A stretch of DNA of 64,000 bases, taken from positions 1,610,001 to 1,674,000 of the forward strand of contig NZ_CP015318.1 of NCBI RefSeq assembly GCF_001686985.1. The letters are read 5' to 3'. The stretch comes from Mesorhizobium amorphae CCNWGS0123. Lineage in GTDB: Bacteria > Pseudomonadota > Alphaproteobacteria > Rhizobiales > Rhizobiaceae. The translations under genes and the position numbers were made by a program. Positions 39,421-48,971 of this stretch are shown here, in pieces. The notes under the pieces are model-generated. The model was not told the origin of the DNA. It searched no databases and was given only the letters and a program-made list of their open reading frames with translations. The stretch's first letter is position 1. Each line of letters begins with the position of its first letter.

Positions 39421-39757
39421 TGAGACGCTCCAAGGCGGCGAATTGTTCAACGGAACATGAACGAGATTGGTGAACCAACAGTTAAACATGGGCTGGTTGC
39501 GATAAGGATTGGTGCGCCCAGCTCGCGGGTGCGCCACAGCCTGCGCTGTTTTAGCAATACTGAAGGTGCGCCGATCTCCGCGCTTTCCCGGCGTTTAGCT
39601 CACGGTTAACCACGCAACGGGTTCGGTGCCGGAAAGGAATCGGTAAGGCTGTTTATTAAGCCGATCGAAAGAGCTTCTCCCTAGATTGGCAGCATCCGAT
39701 CAACCGGCAAGAGAAGTTGACGGAAGTGCTGTAACACAGTGGAGTAGGAGCTCTCGA
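39421..39757. promoter_or_regulatory. Divergent promoter region of the tad locus with two CtrA-like sites
   Basis: No gene is seen in this 337-base gap. It contains TGAA-N7-TTAA at 39471-39485 (toward the minus-strand gene) and TTAG-N7-TTAA at 39595-39609 followed by CC (toward flp), each one mismatch from TTAA-N7-TTAA. The flp leader then carries GGAGTAGGAG just before the start codon. Confidence 0.4.
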
Positions 39758-39928
39758 ATGTCTAACCTGATCGCACGTTTTGTGAAGGACGAATCCGGCG
39801 CGACCGCCATCGAATATGGTCTGATCGCTGCTCTCATTGCGCTCGCCATCATGGTCGGCGCTGGCGCCCTCGGCAATGCTCTGAACGCCAAGTTCGCGAA
39901 CATCGCCTCGGAAATCAACGGTTCGTAA
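39758..39928 (+). CDS. flp: Flp/Fap type IVb pilin subunit
   Basis: 56 residues, a typical tiny Flp prepilin: a short basic leader (SNLIARFVKDESG), cleavage Gly, then ATAIEYGLIAALIALAIMVG with Glu at +5 and Tyr at +6, followed by the membrane helix and a short polar C-terminus. Major subunit of tight-adherence pili. GGAGTAGGAG precedes the ATG. Followed by an intrinsic terminator, so it can be expressed alone at high level. Confidence 0.95.
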   Translation: MSNLIARFVKDESGATAIEYGLIAALIALAIMVGAGALGNALNAKFANIASEINGS

Positions 39929-39957
39929 TACCGAAGCAACCTGGTTGCTTTCAATCA

Positions 39958-39988
39958 AGGGCCGCCTCATTGGCGGCCCTTTGTTTTT
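39958..39988 (+). terminator. Intrinsic terminator of flp
   Basis: AGGGCCGCC (39958-39966) with GGCGGCCCT (39972-39980), 5-base loop, then TTGTTTTT. A smaller hairpin (AAGCAA/TTGCTT near 39934-39950) precedes it. Confidence 0.9.
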
Positions 39989-40100
39989 ATGACGTCTGCA
40001 TCTTGTGATGTCTGGGGTTTTTGAAGTCCCGGCCTCATCAATCGTTAATCGAACATGCCTAGGCTGCTTCCAGGCACATTTGACCACAGGCGCCGCGCCC

Positions 40101-40619
40101 ATGCTTGAAGCCCTGATCTTCGTCGTCTTTCCGTTCTGCATGCTTTTCGCCGCGATCTCCGACACATTGTCGATGACAATCGCCAATCGCGTGCCGGTGC
40201 TGCTTGTGGCCGTCTTTGCCCTGGTCGCGCCGCTGACCGGTATGGATTGGGCAACCTATGGCTGGCATTTCGCCGCTGGCGGCCTGGTGCTGGCCGTGAC
40301 CTTTGGTCTGTTCGCGCTCGGCGGTATGGGAGGCGGCGACGCCAAGCTGCTGGCCGCCACCGCCGTCTGGATGGGGCTCAACATTCACCTTGTCGAATAC
40401 CTCGTGGCCTCGACGATCATCGGTGGCCTTTTGACGATCGCCATCCTCGTCTACAGGAAATCGCCGCTCGCCACCTATACGGGCCACAACCCGTTCCTGC
40501 GCCATTTCGCCGACGAGACGTCCGGCGTTCCCTATGGCATCGCGCTTGGCCTCGGCGGACTGCTCACCTTTCCGGACTCGCCCCTGATGGTGTGGGCGCT
40601 GGCACAGCTGGCAGCTTAG
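40101..40619 (+). CDS. cpaA: Prepilin peptidase CpaA/TadV
   Basis: 172-residue inner-membrane aspartic protease of the A24 family, about six membrane helices. The two catalytic aspartates are Asp21 (FAAISDTLSM) and Asp80 in the GGGD motif (GGMGGGDAKL). It cleaves Flp and the TadE pseudopilins; the N-methylation domain of PilD is missing, as in TadV. Start ATG 40101 was chosen over an ATG 32 codons earlier because the protein then begins in the first membrane helix. Confidence 0.93.
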   Translation: MLEALIFVVFPFCMLFAAISDTLSMTIANRVPVLLVAVFALVAPLTGMDWATYGWHFAAGGLVLAVTFGLFALGGMGGGDAKLLAATAVWMGLNIHLVEYLVASTIIGGLLTIAILVYRKSPLATYTGHNPFLRHFADETSGVPYGIALGLGGLLTFPDSPLMVWALAQLAA

Positions 40620-40644
40620 CCAGCTTTTCAGATTTCGCTTTCGA

Positions 40645-40669
40645 AAAGGCGGCCCCGGCCGCCTTTTTT
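40645..40669 (+). terminator. Intrinsic terminator of cpaA
   Basis: AAGGCGGCC (40646-40654) pairs with GGCCGCCTT (40657-40665), followed by TTTT. It separates cpaA from the cpaB-tadC genes, which therefore need their own promoter. Confidence 0.85.
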
Positions 40670-40695
40670 GCGCGCCGGCGGCAGTTCGTTCTAAT

Positions 40696-40710
40696 TTATG
40701 TAAACCTTAA
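40696..40710 (+). promoter_or_regulatory. CtrA-like site upstream of cpaB
   Basis: TTAT-GTAAACC-TTAA is one mismatch from TTAA-N7-TTAA and lies in a locally AT-rich stretch about 100 bases before cpaB, just after the cpaA terminator. Candidate promoter element for cpaB-tadC. Confidence 0.4.
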
Positions 40711-40811
40711 ATTAATCACGATCGTAAGCATTACATTAACCTTGTTTTGACGATTGCGGCTGCAAAGTCCCCCTTGGCTAGGTGGTTTGCCAAAGGCGAG
40801 GGTTCGGACAG

Positions 40812-41624
40812 ATGCCAGCATCCCGACTGATCATTCTGAGCGTGGCGGTGGCCGCGGCGGGTGGTGCAGGATATGTGGCGAAGAACATGGTGGCGACTCC
40901 GCCGCCTCAGGTCATCGTCGATTCTCCGCAGGCGCCGGCCATCGCATTGCAGGACGTGCTTGTCCTGTCCGGCGATGTCGCCATGGGCAGCCCGCTGGAA
41001 AACAACATCAGCTGGGAGTCGTGGCCGTCCAACGGCATCAATGCCAATTTCATCACCCGCGCCGTAGAGCCCGATGCGGTCGAGAAGCTGAAGGGGTCCG
41101 TTGCCCGCGTGGCGATGTTCACCGGCGAGCCGCTGCGGCGCTCCAAGCTCATCGGCGAGGGGCAGAGTTTCATGTCGTCGATCCTGCCCTCCGGCATGCG
41201 CGCCGTCGCGACCGCGATATCGGCCGATACGTCCGCGGGCGGCTTCATCCTGCCCAATGACTTCGTCGACGTCATAATGACCCGCCGCTCCGATACCGGG
41301 ACCGGTGGCAGCGGTTTCACCACCGAGACCATCCTGAAGAATATCCGCGTTCTGGCGATCGACCAGACCATCCAGGAAGATGAGGAAGGCAAGAAGACCA
41401 GGGTCGGCCAGACCGCCACGCTGGAACTGACGCCACAGCAGGCCGAGATCATCACGGTCGCCCAGCAGATGGCGGATCGCCTGACGCTGGCGCTGCGCTC
41501 GATCACGGACAGCCAGGAAAAGAATTTGGGCGAGGCTGACTATCTCGTTTCCGGCAACGGCCGGCGCGGAACGGTGCGGTTGATCAAGTCGGGCGAAGTT
41601 TCCGAAGTGGGAGCAAGGAAATGA
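40812..41624 (+). CDS. cpaB: Pilus assembly protein CpaB/RcpC
   Basis: 270 residues: an N-terminal membrane anchor (LIILSVAVAAAGGAGYVA), an SAF domain (VEKLKGSVARVAMFTGEPL region) and the RcpC/CpaB C-terminal domain (GFILPNDFVDVIMTRRSD, AQQMADRLTLALRS). Periplasmic component that links to the CpaC secretin. The stop overlaps the cpaC start (ATGA). Confidence 0.92.
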   Translation: MPASRLIILSVAVAAAGGAGYVAKNMVATPPPQVIVDSPQAPAIALQDVLVLSGDVAMGSPLENNISWESWPSNGINANFITRAVEPDAVEKLKGSVARVAMFTGEPLRRSKLIGEGQSFMSSILPSGMRAVATAISADTSAGGFILPNDFVDVIMTRRSDTGTGGSGFTTETILKNIRVLAIDQTIQEDEEGKKTRVGQTATLELTPQQAEIITVAQQMADRLTLALRSITDSQEKNLGEADYLVSGNGRRGTVRLIKSGEVSEVGARK

Positions 41625-43138
41625 GGCTAAACGGTAAACTGCCGTTCGCGATGGCGGTGGCAATCGGCCTGTTCCTGGCCGGCACGAACGCGCCTGGCCT
41701 TGTCGAAGCGAAGGCTGCGAACAGGACAGCCGGCGTCACGGCATCCGTCGCCACGCAGCGCGTCAAGCTTGGCCTCAACAAATCGGTGGTCATCGACCTG
41801 CCGAGCGACGCCTATGACATCCTCGTCGCCAATCCGGCGGTCGCCGATGCGGTGACCCGTACGGCACGGCGCATCTATCTGTTCGGCAAGTCGGTCGGTG
41901 AGACCAACATCTTCGTCTTCGGCCCCAATGGCGAGCAGATCGTCAGCCTGGACCTGGCGGTCGAGCGCGATGTCGCCGGACTTGAGGACTATCTCAAGCG
42001 TTTCATTCCGTCGTCCGAGATCAAGGTCGAACTGCTCAACGACAATGTCGTTCTGACCGGAAGCGTCGATACCCCGCTCGACGCCAAGCGCGCGGTCGAC
42101 CTGGCAACCATCTTCGTGTCCGGCGGTGAAGCGACGACCGGTCAATATTCACAGACCGCCGCCGGCGGCTCCGCCAATGGCGGCGTCGACATCAACAATC
42201 CGGACGCCGAGCGCCGCGTCTCGAAGATCGTCAACCTGCTGCAGATCATTGGCGATGATCAGGTGACGCTCAAGGTGACCGTTGCCGAAGTCAGCCGCTC
42301 GGTGATGAAGCAGCTTGGCGTCAACATGATGGGAAGCGGCGGCAGCAACGGCATCACCTACGGCGCCATCAGTGACAATTTCACTGGGCTCGGCAAATCG
42401 CTTTCGCATTCGGGTGTCAACTTCGCCACCAACGAATTGCAGGGCTACATCAACGCCATGGAGCAATCCGGCGTCATGAAAACGCTGGCCGAGCCAACCT
42501 TGACCGCCGTCTCCGGCGAGAAGGCGACCTTCAAGGTCGGCGGCGAATACAACATAGTGCAAAATCAATCCGCGCCAGACAGCAGCGGCGGGATCACCTA
42601 TACGACGGAAAAGATCGATTATGGTATCGGGCTTGAATTCCAGCCGGTCGTGCTGTCGCCTGGACGTATCAGTCTGAAAGTAAGGACGTCGGTTTCGGAA
42701 CCGACGACGGAAGGATCGGTATCGCTGTCCGGCGGCGTGTCCGCCCCGGGCATGAATGTACTATCGCTTCGCAAGCGCCTTGCCGACACGACGGTTGAAC
42801 TGCCTTCCGGTGGCTCGATGATGATCGCCGGCCTCGTCCGTGATGACATCAGGCAGGCGGTAAACGGCTTGCCTGGGCTGACAAAGATTCCGGTGCTCGG
42901 AGCCCTTTTCCGCAGCCGTGACTTCGTCCGCAATGAAAGCGAACTGGTCATCATCATAACGCCCTATCTGGCGCGGCCGGTGGCGCGCAACGACCTCGCC
43001 AAGCCGGACGACAATTTCAACGCGCCGAGCGATGGCGCCGGCATGTTCCTTGGCCGCGTCAATCGCGTCTACGGCACGATGCAGACCGACAAGCCCAACG
43101 GCCGCTACCACGGCGTTGTCGGCTTCATCTACAAGTGA
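41621..43138 (+). CDS. cpaC: Outer-membrane secretin CpaC/RcpA
   Basis: 505 residues: signal peptide, N-terminal pilus-assembly domain (GLNKSVVIDLPSDAYDILV), a BON-like region (RFIPSSEIKVELLNDNVVL), and the type II/III secretin domain (NELQGYINAMEQSGVMKTLA, AEPTLTAVSGEKATFKVGGE, and the C-terminal PGLTKIPVLGALFRSRDF). Forms the outer-membrane pore for the Flp pilus. GGAGCAAGGAA lies before the ATG. Confidence 0.95.
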   Translation: MRLNGKLPFAMAVAIGLFLAGTNAPGLVEAKAANRTAGVTASVATQRVKLGLNKSVVIDLPSDAYDILVANPAVADAVTRTARRIYLFGKSVGETNIFVFGPNGEQIVSLDLAVERDVAGLEDYLKRFIPSSEIKVELLNDNVVLTGSVDTPLDAKRAVDLATIFVSGGEATTGQYSQTAAGGSANGGVDINNPDAERRVSKIVNLLQIIGDDQVTLKVTVAEVSRSVMKQLGVNMMGSGGSNGITYGAISDNFTGLGKSLSHSGVNFATNELQGYINAMEQSGVMKTLAEPTLTAVSGEKATFKVGGEYNIVQNQSAPDSSGGITYTTEKIDYGIGLEFQPVVLSPGRISLKVRTSVSEPTTEGSVSLSGGVSAPGMNVLSLRKRLADTTVELPSGGSMMIAGLVRDDIRQAVNGLPGLTKIPVLGALFRSRDFVRNESELVIIITPYLARPVARNDLAKPDDNFNAPSDGAGMFLGRVNRVYGTMQTDKPNGRYHGVVGFIYK

Positions 43139-43152
43139 GCGGGGAAGCGGAC

Positions 43153-43893
43153 ATGTTCCAGTCAGCATCGAAGGCCATGATGATCACCGCCGCAGGGTCC
43201 GGCCGCAAGCGGATCCACCGGACGGTCGTTCCGGCCCTGGCGGTCCTGCTCGTCGCATCGCTTGCCGGCTGCGCCAACCTCAAGCGCGACAGCGTCACGG
43301 TCGGCGCCATTCCGGACGACTATCGCACCAACCACCCGATTATGATCGCCGAGAAGAACCAGAAGATCGATCTTCCGGTCGGCGCCGGCGACCGCGGCAT
43401 GACCGGTTCCCAGCGCGACACGCTGCTGGGCTTTCTCGACGGCTATGACAGGAGCGCGGCCCCGGCGCTGACGATCGCAATCCCGGTCGGCTCGGCCAAC
43501 GAGATCGCGGCGGCCGCGGCGGGACGCGATTTCGCCAGGTTGGCGGTCGCCAGCGGCATAAAGCGGAACCGGATCGTGATGACGTCCTATCAGTCCGTTT
43601 CCGCCGAAGCGTCGGCGCCTGTGCGCGTCGCCTACATCTCGGTGAAAGCCCAGACCGACAAATGCGGACGCTGGCCCGACGATCTGCTGCAGACGTCGGA
43701 AAACAAGCACTATGCGGATTTCGGCTGCTCGTATCAGAACAACCTTGCCGCCCAGATGGCCAATCCGGCCGATCTGCTCGGCCCGCGCAAGTCTTCCGAT
43801 ATTGATGCCGAAAATCGCAGCGCGGTGATCGATACGTACCGTGGCAGGGGCATTTCGGACGAGTTCCTGGGCAATTCGGAAGTGACCTACTGA
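43153..43893 (+). CDS. cpaD: CpaD-family pilus assembly lipoprotein
   Basis: 246 residues with a lipoprotein signal whose lipobox is SLAGC (VLLVASLAGCANLKRD), then the CpaD domain (DYRTNHPIMIAEKNQKIDLP, PGA-like GDRGMTGSQRDTL, and DFGCSYQNNLAAQMANPADL). Outer-membrane or periplasmic component of the Tad apparatus. I chose ATG 43153 with GGGGAAGCGGAC upstream; a GTG overlapping the cpaC stop at 43135 is an alternative. Confidence 0.92.
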   Translation: MFQSASKAMMITAAGSGRKRIHRTVVPALAVLLVASLAGCANLKRDSVTVGAIPDDYRTNHPIMIAEKNQKIDLPVGAGDRGMTGSQRDTLLGFLDGYDRSAAPALTIAIPVGSANEIAAAAAGRDFARLAVASGIKRNRIVMTSYQSVSAEASAPVRVAYISVKAQTDKCGRWPDDLLQTSENKHYADFGCSYQNNLAAQMANPADLLGPRKSSDIDAENRSAVIDTYRGRGISDEFLGNSEVTY

Positions 43894-43916
43894 GCGGCGC
43901 AAGTCACGGAAAGAGC

Positions 43917-45206
43917 ATGACGATGAGCAATCTTGCCTATGACACTCCGGTAGATGGCGCAGAAACCTCGCAACAGGACATTGCCGCGATGCAGGCCCTG
44001 CGGCCGGTCCCGCGCATCTCGATCCAGGCATTTTGCGAGACCGAGGGCGTCGCCAATCCGGTCAAGCTCGCCGGTGAGGATCGCCGCATGGCGAAAGCTC
44101 ATCTGAAGGTCCATATGGGAGGCATCGCCACGGCGATCGAATTCTATCAGTCGGCGCCGACGCCGAACCTGATCCTGCTTGAATCGCGCAGCGAGCCCAA
44201 GCAACTGCTGGAGCAGCTTGCCCAGCTTTCCGAATATTGCGACCCGACCTCGAAGGTCGTGGTGATCGGCCACTACAATGATGTCGGCCTTTACCGCGAA
44301 CTCATCCGCTCGGGTATTTCCGAATATGTCATCGCACCGGTGTCGATGACCGACATCGTCAGTGTGGTTTCGTCGATCTTCGTCGATCCGGAGGCCGAGC
44401 CGATCGGCCGTTCGATCGCCTTCATCGGTGCCAAGGGCGGTGTCGGCTCCTCGACCATTGCCCACAACGTCGCCTGGGCGATGTCGTCGCTGTTCAAGTC
44501 CGAAGTGGTGGTGGCCGATCTCGATCTTGCCTTCGGCACGGCCAACATCAACTTCGATCAGGATCCGGCACAGGGCATCGCCGAAGCCGTATTCTCGCCC
44601 GAGCGCGTCGATGAGGTCTATCTGGACCGGTTGCTGGCGCAATGCGCCGAGCACCTGTCGCTGCTGGCGGCGCCGTCGACGCTCGAGCGGGTCTACGATT
44701 TCGATCCCGACGCCTTTTCGCAGCTGATCGACACGGCCCAGCGCAGCGCACCGCTGCTGGTGCTCGATGTCCCGCACGTCTGGACGGGATGGGCCAAGAG
44801 CACCCTGATCAAGGCTGACGAGATCGTCATCACCGCGACGCCGGAACTGGCCAATCTGCGCAACACCAAGAATATGGTGGACATGCTGAAACGGCTTCGC
44901 CCGAACGATCCGCCGCCAAGGCTGATCATCAACCAGGCAGGCGTGCCGAAGCGCCCCGAGATCGGGTCGTCGGATTTTGCCGAGCCGCTCGGCATCACGC
45001 CGATGGCGGTCATCCCATTCGACCCGCTCCTGTTCGGAAATGCGTCCAACAACGGGCGCATGCTTGGCGAGATGGATGCCAAGAGCCCGATCGTCGGCCT
45101 GGTCAATGAGATCGCCCATGTGCTGACCGGGCGCAGCGAAATCAAGGCCAAGAAGAAGGCAGGACTTGGCATGCTCCTTGGCAAGCTCTCGCGCAACAAG
45201 AAGTGA
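43917..45206 (+). CDS. cpaE: Pilus assembly ATPase CpaE/TadZ
   Basis: 429 residues: an N-terminal receiver-like domain without the phosphoacceptor pattern (about 60-160), then a MinD/ParA-type ATPase with the deviant Walker A KGGVGSST at 173-180 and VVVADLDLAFGTANINFD. Localises the Tad machine at the pole in Caulobacter. No phosphoacceptor Asp can be assigned with certainty in the first domain. Confidence 0.94.
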   Translation: MTMSNLAYDTPVDGAETSQQDIAAMQALRPVPRISIQAFCETEGVANPVKLAGEDRRMAKAHLKVHMGGIATAIEFYQSAPTPNLILLESRSEPKQLLEQLAQLSEYCDPTSKVVVIGHYNDVGLYRELIRSGISEYVIAPVSMTDIVSVVSSIFVDPEAEPIGRSIAFIGAKGGVGSSTIAHNVAWAMSSLFKSEVVVADLDLAFGTANINFDQDPAQGIAEAVFSPERVDEVYLDRLLAQCAEHLSLLAAPSTLERVYDFDPDAFSQLIDTAQRSAPLLVLDVPHVWTGWAKSTLIKADEIVITATPELANLRNTKNMVDMLKRLRPNDPPPRLIINQAGVPKRPEIGSSDFAEPLGITPMAVIPFDPLLFGNASNNGRMLGEMDAKSPIVGLVNEIAHVLTGRSEIKAKKKAGLGMLLGKLSRNKK

Positions 45207-45235
45207 CGCTCAAGCAGCGGAATTGGTAGTCGATC

Positions 45236-46741
45236 ATGTTTGGTAAGAGAGGCTCAGACGACGGCAACCGGTTCAATCCGGAATTCCGTCAGCCGGCACC
45301 GGCGCCGGCTGCGACCGTGCCCGCGGACACGGCGGTTCTCGCGCGGCCGGCCTCTGCGACGCCGCAGCCCGGTGCCGCCGTTGCCCCACCCGCCCGACGC
45401 CCGGTCGAGCCGCCGCCGCTGGCGCCGCCGCCGCCGAAGAAGATCCAGCGCGAACGCAGCGAAAGCTACTACGACACCAAGAGCCAGGTCTTTTCCGCCC
45501 TCATCGACACGATCGACCTGTCGCAGCTTGCCAAGCTCGATCCTGAAAGTGCGCGCGAGGAAATCCGCGACATCGTCAACGACATCATTGCGATCAAGAA
45601 TTTCGCGATGTCGATCGCCGAGCAGGAGGAACTGCTCGAGGACATCTGCAACGATGTGCTCGGCTACGGCCCTCTGGAGCCCTTGCTCGCCCGCGACGAC
45701 ATCGCCGACATCATGGTCAACGGCTCCAAGAACGTCTACATTGAAGTCAACGGCAAGGTCGAACAGACCGGGATCCGTTTCCGCGACAACCAGCAACTGC
45801 TCAACATCTGCCAGCGCATCGTCAGCCAGGTTGGCCGCCGTGTCGACGAATCCAGCCCGATCTGCGATGCCCGCCTGCCCGATGGCTCCCGCGTCAACGT
45901 CATCGCGCCGCCGCTCTCGATCGACGGCACCGCGCTCACCATCCGCAAGTTCAAGAAGGACAAGCTGACGCTCGACCAGCTGGTCAAGTTCGGCGCGATC
46001 TCGCCGCAAGGCGCCGAGGTTCTCAAGATCATCGGCCGGGTCCGCTGCAATATCGTCATCTCGGGTGGCACCGGCTCGGGCAAGACGACGCTGCTCAATT
46101 GCCTGACCAACTACATCGACCGTGAGGAACGCGTCATCACCTGCGAAGACTCGGCCGAGTTGCAGCTGCAGCAGCCGCATGTTGTTCGCCTCGAAACCCG
46201 CCCGCCCAATCTCGAGGGTGAGGGCGAGGTGACCATGCGCGATCTGGTCAAGAACTGCCTGCGCATGCGGCCGGAGCGGATCATCGTCGGCGAAGTGCGC
46301 GGACCGGAGGTCTTCGACCTGCTGCAGGCGATGAACACCGGTCACGACGGCTCGATGGGGACGATCCACTCGAACAGCCCGCGCGAATGCCTGAACCGTA
46401 TCGAATCGATGATCGCCATGGGCGGCTACTCGCTGCCGCAGAAGACCGTGCGCGAGATCGTCGTCGGCTCCATCGACGTGATCATACAGGCGGCCCGCCT
46501 GCGCGACGGATCGCGCCGCATCACCCACATCACCGAGGTGATCGGCATGGAAGGTGACGTCATCATCACGCAGGACCTCGTCCTCTACAACATCAAGGGC
46601 GAGGACTCGAACGGCAGGCTGCTGGGCGAGCACGTGTCGACCGGCATCGGCCGGCCGCATTTTTGGGATCGCGCCCGCTACTATGGCGAGGAACAGCGCC
46701 TCGCCACGGCGCTCGAGGCCATGGAGAAACGCGCTGACTGA
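45236..46741 (+). CDS. cpaF: Tad secretion ATPase CpaF/TadA
   Basis: 501 residues. A Pro/Ala-rich N-terminal tail (about residues 15-70) and then a VirB11/PilT-type ATPase: Walker A GGTGSGKT at 277-284, [19 protein letters not shown], Walker B-type [15 protein letters not shown] and [16 protein letters not shown] (His box). Powers pilus assembly on the cytoplasmic face. Confidence 0.97.
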   Translation: MFGKRGSDDGNRFNPEFRQPAPAPAATVPADTAVLARPASATPQPGAAVAPPARRPVEPPPLAPPPPKKIQRERSESYYDTKSQVFSALIDTIDLSQLAKLDPESAREEIRDIVNDIIAIKNFAMSIAEQEELLEDICNDVLGYGPLEPLLARDDIADIMVNGSKNVYIEVNGKVEQTGIRFRDNQQLLNICQRIVSQVGRRVDESSPICDARLPDGSRVNVIAPPLSIDGTALTIRKFKKDKLTLDQLVKFGAISPQGAEVLKIIGRVRCNIVISGGTGSGKTTLLNCLTNYIDREERVITCEDSAELQLQQPHVVRLETRPPNLEGEGEVTMRDLVKNCLRMRPERIIVGEVRGPEVFDLLQAMNTGHDGSMGTIHSNSPRECLNRIESMIAMGGYSLPQKTVREIVVGSIDVIIQAARLRDGSRRITHITEVIGMEGDVIITQDLVLYNIKGEDSNGRLLGEHVSTGIGRPHFWDRARYYGEEQRLATALEAMEKRAD

Positions 46742-46770
46742 CGCATCTGGAGGCGTAGGGGTCCTGGTCG

Positions 46771-47784
46771 ATGTTCGGAATTGACACCACAGTACTGGCG
46801 TTTGTCGTGCTGGCCGGCTTCAGCGCCGGCGCGGTCGCCTATGCTTTCCTGTTCACCCGGATGAGCAACGAGAAGCAGGTCGGCAAGCGTCTCGAGACCA
46901 TCAAGACCGCCGAAACCGATCGTTCCGTCGTCAAGGCCTCGCGTGATCGTGTCGCCGAAGCAACCAAGCGGCGAAAGTCCGTCCAGGATTCGCTGAAGCA
47001 GCTCGACGAAAAACAGAAATCCAACGATCGCAACGTCAAGAAGCCGCCGCTGAAGGCGCTGATCCGTCAAGCCGGCATGACGGTTTCCATTGAGCGCTTC
47101 TACATCTACTCGGCCGTCTGCGGCATCGTTCTCACGGCTCTCGCCTATATGGCCGGTGCGCCTTTGCTGATCCTTCCGGGCGCGTTGCTGGCCGGCGCCC
47201 TTGGTCTGCCGCGCTGGTTCGTCGCGTTTCGCCGCGGCCGGCGCGTCAAGGCATTCCTCGCCGAGTTTCCGAACGCCCTCGACATCATAGTGCGGGCGGT
47301 CAAGTCGGGCCTGCCGCTCAATGACTCAATCCGCCTGATCGCCAACGAATCTCCGGAACCGGTAAAGACCGAGTTTCGCCGTATCATCGATTCACAGCAG
47401 ATGGGCATGTCGATCCCCGATGCGGCGATCCGCATGGCCGAGACCATGCCTTGCCCTGAGGCGGGCTTCTTCGGCATCGTGATCCAGATACAGTCGCAGG
47501 CCGGCGGCAATCTTTCCGAAGCGCTTGGCAATCTTTCGCGCGTGCTGCGCGACCGCAAGAAGATGAAGGCCAAGGTGCAGGCACTTTCGATGGAGGCCAA
47601 GGCCTCCGCGGTCATCATCGGCGCCCTGCCTTTCGTCGTCGCCTTTCTCGTCTACCTGTCGAGCCCGAACTACATCATGCCGCTCTTCACCACCAGCACC
47701 GGCCACCTGATCATCGGCTGCTCACTGGTCTGGATGTCGATTGGCATCATGGTGATGCGCAAGATGATGAACTTCGATGTCTAG
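46771..47784 (+). CDS. tadB: Inner-membrane platform protein TadB
   Basis: 337 residues of the T2SSF family: an N-terminal helix (VLAFVVLAGFSAGAVAYAFL), a cytoplasmic basic stretch, two helices near 112-155, the T2SSF domain (AEFPNALDIIVRAVKSGLPL, RAMAETMPCPEAGFFGIVIQ-like, QAGGNLSEALGNLSRVLRDR) and C-terminal helices. Works with TadC and CpaF. Its TAG stop is the start of a family B repeat. Confidence 0.94.
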   Translation: MFGIDTTVLAFVVLAGFSAGAVAYAFLFTRMSNEKQVGKRLETIKTAETDRSVVKASRDRVAEATKRRKSVQDSLKQLDEKQKSNDRNVKKPPLKALIRQAGMTVSIERFYIYSAVCGIVLTALAYMAGAPLLILPGALLAGALGLPRWFVAFRRGRRVKAFLAEFPNALDIIVRAVKSGLPLNDSIRLIANESPEPVKTEFRRIIDSQQMGMSIPDAAIRMAETMPCPEAGFFGIVIQIQSQAGGNLSEALGNLSRVLRDRKKMKAKVQALSMEAKASAVIIGALPFVVAFLVYLSSPNYIMPLFTTSTGHLIIGCSLVWMSIGIMVMRKMMNFDV

Positions 47785-47834
47785 AGCATGATCCCGAAAA
47801 GTGGGTCCCGGTTTTCGGAGAAGATCATGCTCGA
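47782..47834 (+). repeat. Palindromic repeat, family B, copy 2
   Basis: GAGCATGATC (47784-47793) and GATCATGCTC (47823-47832) form perfect 10-bp ends; inside, CCGAAAA (47794-47800) pairs with TTTTCGG (47812-47818). It occupies the tadB-tadC gap and begins with the tadB stop codon. The strong fold could act on the polycistronic mRNA. Confidence 0.8.
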
Positions 47835-47853
47835 ACAAAAAAGATAGAAACCA

Positions 47854-48870
47854 ATGACAGACCAGGTCGTCAAATCCCTTACCGACCCCGCTTTCCTGAT
47901 CGCGCTCCTGGTCGGCATCGCGGTGTTTGCGACCGTCTTCACGGTCTTGCCTGCCCTTGGCGGCAACCAGCTCAAGTCGCGCATGAAATCGGTGGCGCTC
48001 GAGCGTGACGAATTGCGCGCCAAGCAGCGCACGCGGCTTGCCAACGAAGCCGATCGCCGCCGCAAGGGCCTTCGCGAGGAACAGTCGATCGGCATGCGCA
48101 ACATCGTCGATCGGCTGGATCTGAAGCGCGCGCTGGCCGATGAGAGCACATTGCAGAAGCTCAAGGTGGCGGGTTTTCGCGGCCAGAATCCGCTGACGCG
48201 CTTTCTGTTCTTCCGCCTTGTCCTGCCCTTCGTCGGTTTCGCGTTGGCGGCTCTTTACGTTTTCATGCTCGGCGGACTGCCTCTGCAGCCGCCTTTCATC
48301 AAGCTGTTCGTCTGCGTTGTCGTCGCCTATGGCGGCTTCTATGCGCCGATACTCTACGTCAACAACCGCGCCGCCAAACGCAAGCAGTCGATCCAGATGG
48401 CGTGGCCGGACGCACTCGACCTGATGCTGATCTGCGTCGAGTCCGGCATGTCCGTGGAGGCTGCCCTGCGCAAGGTCGCCGACGAGATCGGCGCGCAATC
48501 GGTGGCATTGGCGGAAGAATTCGTCCTGACCAATGCCGAGCTCTCCTACCTGCAGGAACGCAAGGTGGCCTATGAGAACCTCGCCAGCCGCACCGGCCTG
48601 GAATCGGTCAAGTCGGTTACGCAGGCGCTGGTCCAGGCGGAGCGCTACGGCACGCCGGTGGCGCATGCGCTGCGCGTGCTGGCCAGTGAAAGTCGTGACA
48701 TGCGCATGAACGCTGCCGAGAAGAAGGCCGCCGCGCTGCCGCCCAAGCTCACCGTGCCGATGATCCTGTTCTTCCTGCCGGTGCTGTTCGCCATCATCCT
48801 CGGCCCGGCCGGCATCCAGGTCAGCCAGCGCGGCATCTTTGGCGATCAGCAGAAGTCGAGCAGCGAGTAG
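47854..48870 (+). CDS. tadC: Inner-membrane platform protein TadC
   Basis: 338 residues, also T2SSF: N-terminal membrane helix (FLIALLVGIAVFATVFTVLP), central helices (LFFRLVLPFVGFALAALYVF), the T2SSF core (WPDALDLMLICVESGMSVEA, QALVQAERYGTPVAHALRVL) and a C-terminal helix (LTVPMILFFLPVLFAIILGP). Forms a TadB/TadC heteromer. Separated from tadB by a palindromic repeat, so spacing is wider than elsewhere in the operon. Confidence 0.94.
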   Translation: MTDQVVKSLTDPAFLIALLVGIAVFATVFTVLPALGGNQLKSRMKSVALERDELRAKQRTRLANEADRRRKGLREEQSIGMRNIVDRLDLKRALADESTLQKLKVAGFRGQNPLTRFLFFRLVLPFVGFALAALYVFMLGGLPLQPPFIKLFVCVVVAYGGFYAPILYVNNRAAKRKQSIQMAWPDALDLMLICVESGMSVEAALRKVADEIGAQSVALAEEFVLTNAELSYLQERKVAYENLASRTGLESVKSVTQALVQAERYGTPVAHALRVLASESRDMRMNAAEKKAAALPPKLTVPMILFFLPVLFAIILGPAGIQVSQRGIFGDQQKSSSE

Positions 48871-48897
48871 CGCCGAGATCCGGCTCACGCATTTACG

Positions 48898-48929
48898 AAA
48901 AGCCGCGCTGGCTATGCCGCGCGGTTTTT
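48898..48929 (+). terminator. Intrinsic terminator after tadC
   Basis: CCGCGC (48903-48908) with GCGCGG (48919-48924), flanked by AAAA and TTTTT that extend the stem with one bulge; ends in TTTTTG. End of the cpaB-tadC unit. Confidence 0.75.
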
Positions 48930-48971
48930 GTCTTTGGCGGGATTGCAGGATGGATGCGCTGGCGCGGATCA

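Noticed and set aside
38998..39537. Short CpaC-N protein as a pseudogene of a secretin
   Set aside because: It has a complete signal peptide, a stop with its own C-terminal tail and no remnant secretin sequence beyond.
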